Shown here: one piece after another, positions 8,684 to 17,436 of the stretch | How positions within the stretch are numbered: position 1 is the stretch's first letter | How the letters are laid out: each line of letters begins with the position of its first letter | Origin: Candidatus Woesearchaeota archaeon CG10_big_fil_rev_8_21_14_0_10_44_13 | GTDB lineage: Archaea; Nanobdellota; Nanobdellia; Woesearchaeales; UBA12501 | DNA length: 64,000 bases | Direction of reading: 5' to 3' | NCBI GenBank assembly: GCA_002762985.1 | Contig: PCXZ01000003.1 | Coordinates: 1 to 64,000, forward strand | Position numbers and translations under genes: made by a program | The notes under the pieces: generated by a model | Database searches by the model: none | What the model saw: only the letters and a program-made list of their open reading frames with translations | Told to the model about the DNA's origin: nothing

Positions 8684-9525
8684 AAAAAAGAAAGAATTGT
8701 CTAAAATGTGGTATTGTTTTGATAACTTTGATATTAGTTGTAATTATTGTCTCAGGTTTTGTAGTTGCACAGGAAAAAAAATATACACCAAAAACAATGG
8801 AGGTTGGTGGGGAAGTTACTAACCCCCCACAACAATCAGCCCCCCAATGGGCAATTGACAAAGCAAATGATTACATAATCTCTGTGCTTGGTGAAGATTA
8901 TTTTGAAGAGCACATAAAGCTAGTAACAAACACAACAGGGAATAGTAGGGGATATTTCTTCTATTATAATTATATACACGATGTAAAGGATGAGCCGACT
9001 GGCACGCCACATCAAGTTGTGCATTTATTTCACGTACAAGCTAATTGGAGTGGTACAATTGTGAGATATGGTGGCCCGCGAGAGCCTTACCAGTTTTTAA
9101 TAAGCAGCAGCGAAGCGAGGGATATTGCAATACAAAATGGAATGAAAGAGCCAGTTATTGAATTAGATTATGGTACCCAAGGTTATGACTCTAACACACC
9201 TATCCCTGGTGGGACTTGTGTATGGGTTGCGTGGACATATGGGGGTGTTCCAAAAGGGGATCCGGACTTGTTATTTATTCATGTGGATACTGGTGAGTTA
9301 CTTGGTAAAAGGATAAGTGAGGGTTATAGTGGTGCAATTATGACTAGTACAATAGACCTAAATGAAGAAAAAAGAGATGGAGAATCCACACAACCTAATA
9401 ACACTGATAAAAAAGTTAATCTAACAGATAGAGAAGAAAAAGTAGCTTCTTCAGCCAAAGAAGAAACAGGCATTTTTAAGAAAATAATAAACTGGGTAAA
9501 AGCATTATTCGTGGAGATAAAATGA
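8680..9525 (+). CDS. Secreted PepSY-like protein A2 of protease cassette
   Basis: 281 residues from GTG 8680, which overlaps the B1 stop (GTGA). It is nearly collinear with A1: a basic signal peptide (MKKRKNCLKCGIVLITLIL), the block APQWAIDKANDYIISVLGE, the aromatic segment GYFFYYNY and the PepSY-like end SSSEARDIAIQNG ... LLFIHVDTGELLGK. The tail is again amphipathic, NWVKALF. The A1/A2 similarity is high in the body and low in the linker (about 210-265), the pattern of a tandem duplication with constrained folded parts. Its role should match A1. Confidence 0.6.
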   Translation: MKKRKNCLKCGIVLITLILVVIIVSGFVVAQEKKYTPKTMEVGGEVTNPPQQSAPQWAIDKANDYIISVLGEDYFEEHIKLVTNTTGNSRGYFFYYNYIHDVKDEPTGTPHQVVHLFHVQANWSGTIVRYGGPREPYQFLISSSEARDIAIQNGMKEPVIELDYGTQGYDSNTPIPGGTCVWVAWTYGGVPKGDPDLLFIHVDTGELLGKRISEGYSGAIMTSTIDLNEEKRDGESTQPNNTDKKVNLTDREEKVASSAKEETGIFKKIINWVKALFVEIK

Positions 9526-10112
9526 GAAGACTAATCAAGTTTAGTTTATTAATGCTGGTTGGCCTTATTTTGATAACCTTGTCTATAAGTGCCTCTTCTT
9601 CTAGTGAAATAGATAATTTAGATACTTCTTTTAAAGAGTTGACAATGAAACAAATCACTAAAGGGATCATAGTTGAAGCTACAGAAGAAGAAAAAGCCGT
9701 AACAGAACAATTAGAGATTACAAATCCAAGGCAACCTTATTCCCTTGGTTTTGTTTCAGAAACTTTTACCCCAACTGAAAAAATAGATAATAAAATTTAT
9801 TCAAAAATTAATGAGAGTCCTTCTCTGCAAATAACAAATATTACTCCTGAATACATCAAAAATAATTATACTTATGGTTTTATTATGATTCTAGGAAAAA
9901 CAAGAGAAGAAAAAATTGACACATTGGAAAATATGGGGGTAAAATTATTAGGGTATCATTCTTATCATTCGTATAAAGCCAAGATTCCGTTAAATAAGAT
10001 TAATGAATTGGAGCAATTGCCTTTTGTAAAATGGATTGGATATAGCACTAATAAACAAAAGTTTGATACCGTACTAAACTCTAAATTTGATGATAAGAAG
10101 GTGGGATTATGA
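9522..10112 (+). CDS. Secreted propeptide-like protein B2 of protease cassette
   Basis: 196 residues from ATG 9522, overlapping the A2 stop by four bases. Signal peptide about 1-25. The mature protein repeats the B module: EQLEITNPRQPYSLGFVSE, then YTYGFIMILGKTREEK, the helix DTLENMGVKLLG, and SYKAKIPLNKINELEQLPF. It is closer to the subtilase prodomain than B1 is, sharing the GKTREEK loop that B1 replaces with GDIWEYK. The gene pair A2-B2 therefore looks like a second copy of A1-B1, with drift in B1. A secreted trans-acting propeptide or inhibitor is the likely role. Confidence 0.65.
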   Translation: MRRLIKFSLLMLVGLILITLSISASSSSEIDNLDTSFKELTMKQITKGIIVEATEEEKAVTEQLEITNPRQPYSLGFVSETFTPTEKIDNKIYSKINESPSLQITNITPEYIKNNYTYGFIMILGKTREEKIDTLENMGVKLLGYHSYHSYKAKIPLNKINELEQLPFVKWIGYSTNKQKFDTVLNSKFDDKKVGL

Positions 10113-11002
10113 GGAAAGAAAATCATTTAAAAAGTAGGTTTATGTTAATAAGTTTGACTATTTTTATAGTTATGCTATCTTGTGTGGTTGCACAAGAAGA
10201 ATTGCCTCTTAAACCAGATACTTATCCTGATGTTGTAAAAGTTATTCCAACAGAACCAGCTCCACAGTGGGTAATTGACAAAATGAATAATTACTTCATC
10301 TCAATGATTGGTGAGGATTATTTTGTTGAACATCTTAAGCTTGTAAAGAATCGTACCCTAAGTAGTATGGGTAAATCAGGAGAAAAATATCTTTTTATTT
10401 ATAATTATACACATAACTTAAAAGACAAACCTAGCGATAATCCTTATAGGGTAGCGCATACATTTAATTTGAGGGCCGATTCAAATGGAGAGTTAGTAGC
10501 AGTTAGAGGTGTTAGATATACGGGTCCTAACAAACCCTATAAGTTTTTGATTAGTAAAGAAGAAGCGATATCAATAGCAGCTGAATTTGGTCTGACAAGG
10601 CCTTTTTTTAAAACGGCGGGTAGCGAGGCATACGTATATTATGGTAACCAAGGGTATAATACGGACACTCCTGTTGAGGAAGGCACCTATGCGTGGGAAA
10701 TGTCATCATTCAGGAATTGTATTCCCGGAAAACGTGTGGAAGCTTTGTGGGTTGATGTTGATACTGGTGATATTATTACTACAAAATCGGTTGAATCGGA
10801 CTGTAAAGGGGAGGAATTGGGTTCCACTAATGATAGTATCCAAACAGACAATATTAGTATTAGAGATAGCATTAAAGAGATAAATTATACTGAAGAATTA
10901 AAGGAGAGGATAAATAATTTTAATAATAGAAATTCAAGTATTACCCAAAGAATAATCAAATGGATTAAAGGATTATTTATAAGAACGGATGAAATAAAAT
11001 GA
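10109..11002 (+). CDS. Secreted PepSY-like protein A3 of protease cassette
   Basis: 297 residues from ATG 10109 (ATGA overlap with B2). Signal peptide about 10-28 with a Cys at the end of the hydrophobic run (MLSCVV), so a lipoprotein is possible. It is the most diverged A copy, but it keeps APQWVIDKMNNYFISMIGE, a PepSY-like end (FLISKEEAISIAAEFG ... ALWVDVDTGDIITTK) and the amphipathic tail IKWIKGLF. The segment DTYPDVVKVIPTE after the signal peptide is echoed in the following subtilase (DSYPIVRKVIPTE), so A and D genes share this leader piece. It lies directly upstream of the protease. Confidence 0.6.
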   Translation: MRKENHLKSRFMLISLTIFIVMLSCVVAQEELPLKPDTYPDVVKVIPTEPAPQWVIDKMNNYFISMIGEDYFVEHLKLVKNRTLSSMGKSGEKYLFIYNYTHNLKDKPSDNPYRVAHTFNLRADSNGELVAVRGVRYTGPNKPYKFLISKEEAISIAAEFGLTRPFFKTAGSEAYVYYGNQGYNTDTPVEEGTYAWEMSSFRNCIPGKRVEALWVDVDTGDIITTKSVESDCKGEELGSTNDSIQTDNISIRDSIKEINYTEELKERINNFNNRNSSITQRIIKWIKGLFIRTDEIK

Positions 11003-14000
11003 AAAGAAAAATAAGTTTTGGTTTATTAATATGGATTAGTCTATTTTTTATAACCTTATCTTGTGTGGTTGCAATTGGAATGTCAGAAGAAAAACTTACT
11101 AAACCAGATAGTTATCCCATAGTTAGGAAGGTTATTCCTACAGAAGAAGAAAAATCAATAACAGAGCAATTAGAAATCACAAATCCCAAACTGCCTTATT
11201 CCCTTGGGTTTGTCTCAGAGTTATTTACCCCTACAGAAAAAATAGATAGTAAGATATACTCAAAAATTGAAGATATTCCTTCTCTGAAAATAACGGATAC
11301 CACGCCACAATATGTTAAGGATAATTATACCTATGGTTTTATTATGATTCTCGGAAAAACAAGAGAAGAAAAACTTGATGTTTTGAAAAATATGGGAATA
11401 AAATTGTTAGGATATCACCCCTATCATTCATATAAAGCAAAAATTCCATTAAATCGTATTAATGAATTAGAGCAATTGTCTTTTGTTAAATGGGTAGGAT
11501 ATTCTACAAGTCGGCAAAAATTGGATTCTGAATTAATAGGAATGTTAAACAATGTATCACAAAATAAAGAGGAGATTGTAAAAATATTTATAGCTCTATT
11601 TGATAATGATACAAACGAAGAATTTAAAAATATTCTTGAAAAAAATGGTGTTAAAGTTATAAAATATCATCCTAATCTAAATACATACCTCGCTGAGGCC
11701 CCCTTAAAATTGATAAATGACACATTAATCAATTTTGATTTTATATTAGCTATTGAAAGATCAAGTTATGGACTTGAAAACCATGACCAAAGCATACCTT
11801 TGATTGGGGCAGATTATACCAGAAGTTATGGTTATAACGGAAGCGGTGTGCGTGTAGGGATGGTGGATTCTGGTTATACTAGTGGTCATGAGGATTTAAT
11901 ATCTTATAGTTTATGTGGTGATTGGTCCCAAAGCCCACTTGATTGTTCTGATTCGACAGGTCATGGGACACATACAGCCTGTAGTTTTTTTGGTAGGGGT
12001 GAAGCTGATCTAAAGTATAGGGGAGTTGCACCTGGAGTAGAGGATATCACTATAGCTAAAGTAATTGAAGATGATGGTTCTTCTACTGAGGCAGAGATAA
12101 TTGATGGGTGGGAATGGATTGCAGATGTATCACCAACACCAGAAGTTGTTAGCTCAAGCCTTTCTGTCTATTCTGTTGGTTGTAATGGCACAGATACAGC
12201 AAGCAGGGCGATTGATGAAGCTGTTTTTAATGATGGGGTAGTTTATGTGCTTGCAACTGGTAATGCTGGACCTAATTCAGACACATTGCTTACTCCTTCA
12301 TGCGCTAAAAATGCAATTGCTGTTGGAAATATATATGATCATGGTCATGGACAAGTGGATAATATAAACGCTAGTAGTAGTAGAGGGCCAGCTGATGACT
12401 GTTTTGACAGTGATTGTAGACAAAAGCCAGATTTAGTTGCGCCTGGAACTTCTGTTACATCATGTGATAGATTTGATTGGGAAGGATATACAACTAAGTC
12501 AGGTACAAGCATGGCCGCACCACAAGTAGCAGGAGTTATAGCTACACTGATTGACCATTACCCCTCATGGAGTGGACACACTTCCTTAATAAAAGCAAGG
12601 TTATTATCAACAGCTTTAAATAAAGGAGGAGATAAATCAAATATCGGAAATACCTATGGATTTGGTAAAGTTGATTCTGATCTTGACCATTGGAATATGA
12701 ATCAGTCAGATGGATGGGTTGGTGGTTTTAGCGAAGGTTCCCTAACTGATAGCGATGAAACTGATTATTATACAATTTATGTACCTTCTGGATCAAAGAG
12801 ATTAACAGTTGTTCTTGTATGGCATGAACCACCAGCTTCGGCTGATGCATCCAATGCCGTAATTAATGACCTAGATTTATGGGTAGATGGGCAATGGTCT
12901 GATTCTTCTGTTGATAATGTAGAACATATCTCAATTGATAATCCTTCGGCTGGCACTATTGATGTAGAAATTTATGCTTATAACATCGCCCAAGGTCCGC
13001 AAGCGTGGGATTTGGCTTATATGATCACTAGAGGCGACCCAACACCAGTCACCAATCTAACCAACAAAACAAGCAACACTTCTATTTATATCAACCAACC
13101 ATTCACTGTCACAGCAAAGGTTTCACCATCTGAGTTTGTCGCTTCAGGTGTATCCACCAATATCACTGTTCCGTCTGGCGTTACAGTATTGTCAATGAAT
13201 ACAACAAGAGAAGATGGAGTGTTTATGAATTATACAGGTTCAGAACAGAGCATCGAAGGAGTAGATAGAATAAATTTGGGGGATATTATAGTTGGGGATT
13301 CCAGAGAAGTGACTTGGGTCTTAAAAGCAACCACATCAGGAACAAAAAACATCTGTGTCAATACCAATTCAGACAATGCCGGAATAAACTCTAGCTGCAT
13401 GAATATTGCAGCATCCAATCCCCCTCCTGAAAATTGCACTAATAATATTGATGATGATCTTGACAGCTATACTGACTGTGATGATGGGGACTGTACAGAG
13501 GGAACGTCTTGCGGAACAAACCAATGGTGCTGTGGTTCTGGTTGCTCGACAAACGGGGGAAGTTGCTCATGTGCCGGAATTAGTGGCCTATCATGTGTAG
13601 ATGGCACATGCAACACTTATAACGAAGCATGTTGTGATGGGGAATTAGGGAGAAATATGCAATGTTCCGGTATATCTTTGGAATGTATTGGTGGGGTTGG
13701 TTCGTGCGTATATGCAACTTGTGGTGCCCCTCAATGGTGCGATGGGTTGACACCTGGCGGCTCGGTATGTGAGGATTCTCCAGGAATTTATAATGAATTA
13801 GCTTGCGAACTTCTTGGAACTGATTGTTATTATCAAGGAGAAAATGATTGTAATACCCCTTCTGGTTGTGATGAAAAGGACGAAAATGACTGCTCAGCCA
13901 CTTCAGGATTCCAGTGTGAATGGCAAGATACTTACCTTGATAATGTTGTAGAAGAGTGCGAGTATACTGATTGTGGAGCCATATCACTATGCGATGAGCA

Positions 14001-14505
14001 GCAACCAGGATATGATTATGCAAGCTGCACAACCGGAGACCAAAGCTATTTTGCCGATCAATGCACATCTTCCTGTCAAGGAGAAGATAGAGGAGATAAC
14101 ATCTGCAGGAGCAGTGCTTTTGCCGCTGGCTGTACTGCAGATGCTGAATGCGACGGGTTAGAAGCAGGTGTAGAATGTAGTGCAGATTGCATCCATTTTG
14201 CCAGCGAAACAGAAGGAAGGACAGCAATAGAGCAGGGAATAAACAATTCTGTAATAGGGGGCGCAATCATCTATACAGATTATTATATCAGATACCTAAA
14301 CGAAAGCAGAGAGGTTATAGGATTATTTGATAAAATAACAGAAAACCTAAACCAGACATGGGCATTCAATTATATAACCGCTGGCGAATTGTTTACCAAT
14401 ATGGGAAATTTGACAAATAAGGTTTATGTTTTAGAGCTGACAAATAGAACAATGGCAAACGTAACCTCTGAAATAGAGACTTTTATTGATGCAACAAAGA
14501 TATAA
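10999..14505 (+). CDS. Secreted subtilisin-like serine protease with two prodomains and Cys-rich C-terminus
   Basis: 1168 residues, overlapping A3 by four bases. Order: signal peptide 1-25; B-type propeptide about 50-170; second I9-like propeptide about 190-256 (IVKIFIALFDND ... TYLAEAPLKLIN); S8 catalytic domain about 266-560 with D290 (MVDSGY), H322 (GHGTHT), oxyanion N422 (ATGNAGP) and S504 (GTSMAAPQVAG). Then a jelly-roll/PPC-like domain (about 575-680), an adhesion-type beta domain (about 690-800), a Cys-rich region (about 810-1080) with many CC and CxC pairs, and a helical end without a membrane segment. All catalytic residues are present. The enzyme acts outside the cell; its substrate may be the Cys-rich surface proteins, or host or prey proteins (inference). 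Confidence 0.85.
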   Translation: MKRKISFGLLIWISLFFITLSCVVAIGMSEEKLTKPDSYPIVRKVIPTEEEKSITEQLEITNPKLPYSLGFVSELFTPTEKIDSKIYSKIEDIPSLKITDTTPQYVKDNYTYGFIMILGKTREEKLDVLKNMGIKLLGYHPYHSYKAKIPLNRINELEQLSFVKWVGYSTSRQKLDSELIGMLNNVSQNKEEIVKIFIALFDNDTNEEFKNILEKNGVKVIKYHPNLNTYLAEAPLKLINDTLINFDFILAIERSSYGLENHDQSIPLIGADYTRSYGYNGSGVRVGMVDSGYTSGHEDLISYSLCGDWSQSPLDCSDSTGHGTHTACSFFGRGEADLKYRGVAPGVEDITIAKVIEDDGSSTEAEIIDGWEWIADVSPTPEVVSSSLSVYSVGCNGTDTASRAIDEAVFNDGVVYVLATGNAGPNSDTLLTPSCAKNAIAVGNIYDHGHGQVDNINASSSRGPADDCFDSDCRQKPDLVAPGTSVTSCDRFDWEGYTTKSGTSMAAPQVAGVIATLIDHYPSWSGHTSLIKARLLSTALNKGGDKSNIGNTYGFGKVDSDLDHWNMNQSDGWVGGFSEGSLTDSDETDYYTIYVPSGSKRLTVVLVWHEPPASADASNAVINDLDLWVDGQWSDSSVDNVEHISIDNPSAGTIDVEIYAYNIAQGPQAWDLAYMITRGDPTPVTNLTNKTSNTSIYINQPFTVTAKVSPSEFVASGVSTNITVPSGVTVLSMNTTREDGVFMNYTGSEQSIEGVDRINLGDIIVGDSREVTWVLKATTSGTKNICVNTNSDNAGINSSCMNIAASNPPPENCTNNIDDDLDSYTDCDDGDCTEGTSCGTNQWCCGSGCSTNGGSCSCAGISGLSCVDGTCNTYNEACCDGELGRNMQCSGISLECIGGVGSCVYATCGAPQWCDGLTPGGSVCEDSPGIYNELACELLGTDCYYQGENDCNTPSGCDEKDENDCSATSGFQCEWQDTYLDNVVEECEYTDCGAISLCDEQQPGYDYASCTTGDQSYFADQCTSSCQGEDRGDNICRSSAFAAGCTADAECDGLEAGVECSADCIHFASETEGRTAIEQGINNSVIGGAIIYTDYYIRYLNESREVIGLFDKITENLNQTWAFNYITAGELFTNMGNLTNKVYVLELTNRTMANVTSEIETFIDATKI

Positions 14506-14513
14506 TAAAAAAC

Positions 14514-16556
14514 TTACTCCAGCGGAACCTGGCTCCAAAGCGTCCAGTCATTGCTCGGCGAATATGATCCGAAGACATAATAAGGCATCTGGCCCCTGCC
14601 GAAATAGGAATTCTGCACATCAGACCACCTCACTGGCGCCCCCGGCCTCACGGGGCCTGCTGCAGAATAGATAGGGGAGCCGAAAGTCTTCCATGCCTCT
14701 GTGAGCATCCTTGTCACATCCCCATAACCTTCAGAGAGATAAGCGCCAGTATATCCTCTTTTTTTCAGGTAAGCGATAGCATCTACAACGGGCATGTCAC
14801 CATGTCCTGCAGGAAGGTTTGCATGGCCGTAACCGAAACCGTCTGCGATATGGATATGCCCTATTATCCCTGCCTTGTCCATCTTCTTTATCTGCTCCAT
14901 GTACCATTCGTTGAATCTCTGCGTGAACTGCGCTTCATTCTCGCCTTCATGCCTCTGGTAATATCTCTTCCACATGCCTATGTGCTCTGTGTCGAGCGTC
15001 GCCTTTATGTGCTGTGCAGCGGCCTTTTTCGCCTGGTCCTCATTGAACCCCCTTTCCCTCATGAGCCTCTCTGCCATCCTCTGTCTCCCCATCTGGACAA
15101 GCTCTATCATCTCTTCAGGATGGCTGCCATATCCCATCTCAGGGAAGACCTGCTCAGGCGCTACAAAGACAGGCTTCGGCAGTCTCCTTGCATTTGTCTG
15201 GTCCATCGCATATATTCCCACTTCAGCATAAGACGTTGCTGATTTCTCTTTTGCATATCTCTCTATGGGTTTTGCATGTGATTTGAACAATTCCTGCTCC
15301 TTTGCCTGCTGCTCATAACCTATTGAAGCCTGATGAGTGTGTTCTATGTGGCTCCTGTAATCCCTTATCTCTTTCTCAAGGAATTCCGAAGGAAGCTTCA
15401 TATCCTTAGGCAGAATCCCATAATCCTGCTCAAATTGCCTTTTCAGCTGCCATTTGTCCTCTTCGGGTGTTGCGGCTTCGAGCTGTTTATAAAAATCAAG
15501 GGATTTCTTGAATTTTTCAAGTTTTTCCTGGAACTGCCTCATCTGCACTCCGTGGTACAATGCCCATCCTCTTGCCTGCCCTGCGTTCGTCTCTATGTTG
15601 GCGTGCAATAATGCTTCCTCGGGGGTTATCCATTCTTCCTGAGGCCTTTCCATGTTCCTCTCTTTCGCCTCTTCGACAAAATCGTCCCATACCATCTTCC
15701 TTACCCTGAACCTGCCGCTTTCAGTATCATAGACCGGCACCCTGCTTTCTCCGGTTAATTTTCTTTTCTCATAATCGATATAATCCCCTTTCTTCACCTG
15801 CACCTTCTGGCCGTTCTCGTTAAGGTATTCATAATCATCATCCGCTCTAAGCCATATGGGCCTGTAGACCTCCTGGTTCTTCCTTACCTGCTGGATCACC
15901 TGGCCGGTCCTGTCATCGACAATCCTCATTATGGCCCTCTCAGGCTCCTCCTCATAATGCTTGAATATGTATCTCCCGTACTCGTCCCTTGCCCAGGCCT
16001 GTTCTGACATTGGCCTCTGGTATTCCCCTGTATGGACGACGACTGCGCCTCCCTGAGTCACGTCTGCTGCAAAATTCACGGCCTTCTTGACCTCATTGAC
16101 AAAGGCTTCCCTCTGCTCATCCACAAAGCCCCTTTCCGGCCCTGCGAAACCGCTTAGGTTGCCTATCTGTGAAGGAGTATGCACTGACGCGATCTTGATC
16201 TCGTTGGCTCTTGCCAATTCCCTGAGATCCTCCCTTTTCTGGACGCCATAGCTCTCGACACCAGTGCCGGGCTCTGAGCCTGCAGGCACTGCAGAAAGCT
16301 CGACAGAAGCGGCTCCTTTGAATATTGCTGCCTTCACTGTCTCTACGAAGGTTCCTCCTCCTGCCCTTCCTTCTGTGACTGTCTGGCCGATCTCATTCAC
16401 GCCAAGGATCGGCTCCCCTCTTGTGGCTGCGCGTATAGGCCTGTTCAGATTTGTAGAACCAGTATAGACGGCATCTGCCTCGCTGACAGAATTCGCAGCA
16501 TATTCCCTGTCCATAGAACTTGAGTATGAATAAGGTTCGCGTTCATTGAATATCAT
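14514..16556 (-). CDS. Large xylose-isomerase-like TIM-barrel protein
   Basis: 680 residues, about twice the length of endonuclease IV or sugar-isomerase TIM barrels. Barrel signatures are split: N-terminal IASVHTPSQIGNLSG (about 107-121) and GGAVVVHTGEYQRP (about 159-172), and C-terminal GIIGHIHIADGFGYGHANLP ... GHGDMPVVDAIAYLKKRGY ... AYLSEGYGD (about 565-625). His/Asp/Glu residues at strand ends would form the metal site of AP-endonuclease-2 family barrels. The middle third (about 190-470) is a charged, helical insertion. No signal peptide. It is last in a minus-strand run with two conserved proteins of unknown function. Enzymatic function unknown; a divalent-metal TIM barrel is well supported. 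Confidence 0.7.
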   Translation of the reverse strand: MIFNEREPYSYSSSMDREYAANSVSEADAVYTGSTNLNRPIRAATRGEPILGVNEIGQTVTEGRAGGGTFVETVKAAIFKGAASVELSAVPAGSEPGTGVESYGVQKREDLRELARANEIKIASVHTPSQIGNLSGFAGPERGFVDEQREAFVNEVKKAVNFAADVTQGGAVVVHTGEYQRPMSEQAWARDEYGRYIFKHYEEEPERAIMRIVDDRTGQVIQQVRKNQEVYRPIWLRADDDYEYLNENGQKVQVKKGDYIDYEKRKLTGESRVPVYDTESGRFRVRKMVWDDFVEEAKERNMERPQEEWITPEEALLHANIETNAGQARGWALYHGVQMRQFQEKLEKFKKSLDFYKQLEAATPEEDKWQLKRQFEQDYGILPKDMKLPSEFLEKEIRDYRSHIEHTHQASIGYEQQAKEQELFKSHAKPIERYAKEKSATSYAEVGIYAMDQTNARRLPKPVFVAPEQVFPEMGYGSHPEEMIELVQMGRQRMAERLMRERGFNEDQAKKAAAQHIKATLDTEHIGMWKRYYQRHEGENEAQFTQRFNEWYMEQIKKMDKAGIIGHIHIADGFGYGHANLPAGHGDMPVVDAIAYLKKRGYTGAYLSEGYGDVTRMLTEAWKTFGSPIYSAAGPVRPGAPVRWSDVQNSYFGRGQMPYYVFGSYSPSNDWTLWSQVPLE

Positions 16557-16661
16557 CTTAGCCTCTTTTTCCGGAATATCCTGGAATGCTTCTTTTTCTG
16601 ATTATTATCCTTTTAGGTTTATTAATTTTTCCTGGTTTTTCCTGTCCTCTCCTGTTCCGGT

Positions 16662-17312
16662 TCATCTCGCATACCAGTGAAGGAGCTTGTCTATCTGCTT
16701 GCTCATGCTCGCCTCTTCATGCAGGGATTCGCCTGCTGTCTTGTATTTCTGATCCATCCTCTCCCAGTCATTCTTTATCATCTCAAGCTCTTCCTTGTAC
16801 TTGGACTCATATTTCATGAACCTTGCAGGCTCAGTCTCCGCCATCGTCTGGAGCTGATAGACCCTGTCTTTCATGCCTTCGAGCTTTGCAGTGTACTGGG
16901 TCTGATGCTGCGCCTCGTCCATGCTCCTCTGGAGGTTATCCTTGTCAAGGACCTCCTCAAGGGCCCCTCTTCTCCTCCTGAACTCGATATCTTCAAGTGT
17001 TTTCCCTTCTGCACCCTTTCCTGCAGGTGCGCCCCCCTCATTTTCTGATCTCCTGTCGCTGACAAACCTCTTTGCCTTGAAGATCTCCTTTTCTTCGGAT
17101 GTGAACAGGCTGTCGATATCGACTGATGCCAGCTGGGGTATCGGCATGTCCCTCTCTATCTCCTCTTTTATCTCGATCTCCCTCTCTGACTCCACCATCA
17201 GCTTCCTGGCTTCTTCTATCTCTTTCCTGCTCTTCTCCTCAAGCTCTTTCAGGACCTTAAGCCTCCTTTCAGGGCTGAGCTTCTTCAGCTCATCAGCGTC
17301 AAAATCTGTCAT
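16662..17312 (-). CDS. Charged coiled-coil protein, function unknown
   Basis: 216 residues, rich in Glu/Lys/Arg and mostly helical. Heptad-like stretches lie about 10-55 and 115-210, separated by a Gly/Ala/Glu linker near 90-105. No catalytic motif, membrane segment or zinc site is visible. It sits between the zinc-ribbon protein (17437-18891) and the TIM-barrel gene on the same strand, with gaps of about 100 bases, so the three may form one functional unit. I do not recognise the family. Confidence 0.6.
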   Translation of the reverse strand: MTDFDADELKKLSPERRLKVLKELEEKSRKEIEEARKLMVESEREIEIKEEIERDMPIPQLASVDIDSLFTSEEKEIFKAKRFVSDRRSENEGGAPAGKGAEGKTLEDIEFRRRRGALEEVLDKDNLQRSMDEAQHQTQYTAKLEGMKDRVYQLQTMAETEPARFMKYESKYKEELEMIKNDWERMDQKYKTAGESLHEEASMSKQIDKLLHWYAR

Positions 17313-17436
17313 TTTTTATGGCCTGTGCTTCAATGGTATTTCCTGCAAAATTGTCAAAAACTTAAAAATTTTAATGGAAGCCTGGATGCGTTTAGCTTTA
17401 AGGAGTGGTGTTAATGAACGGTTTTAGTGAGCATGA

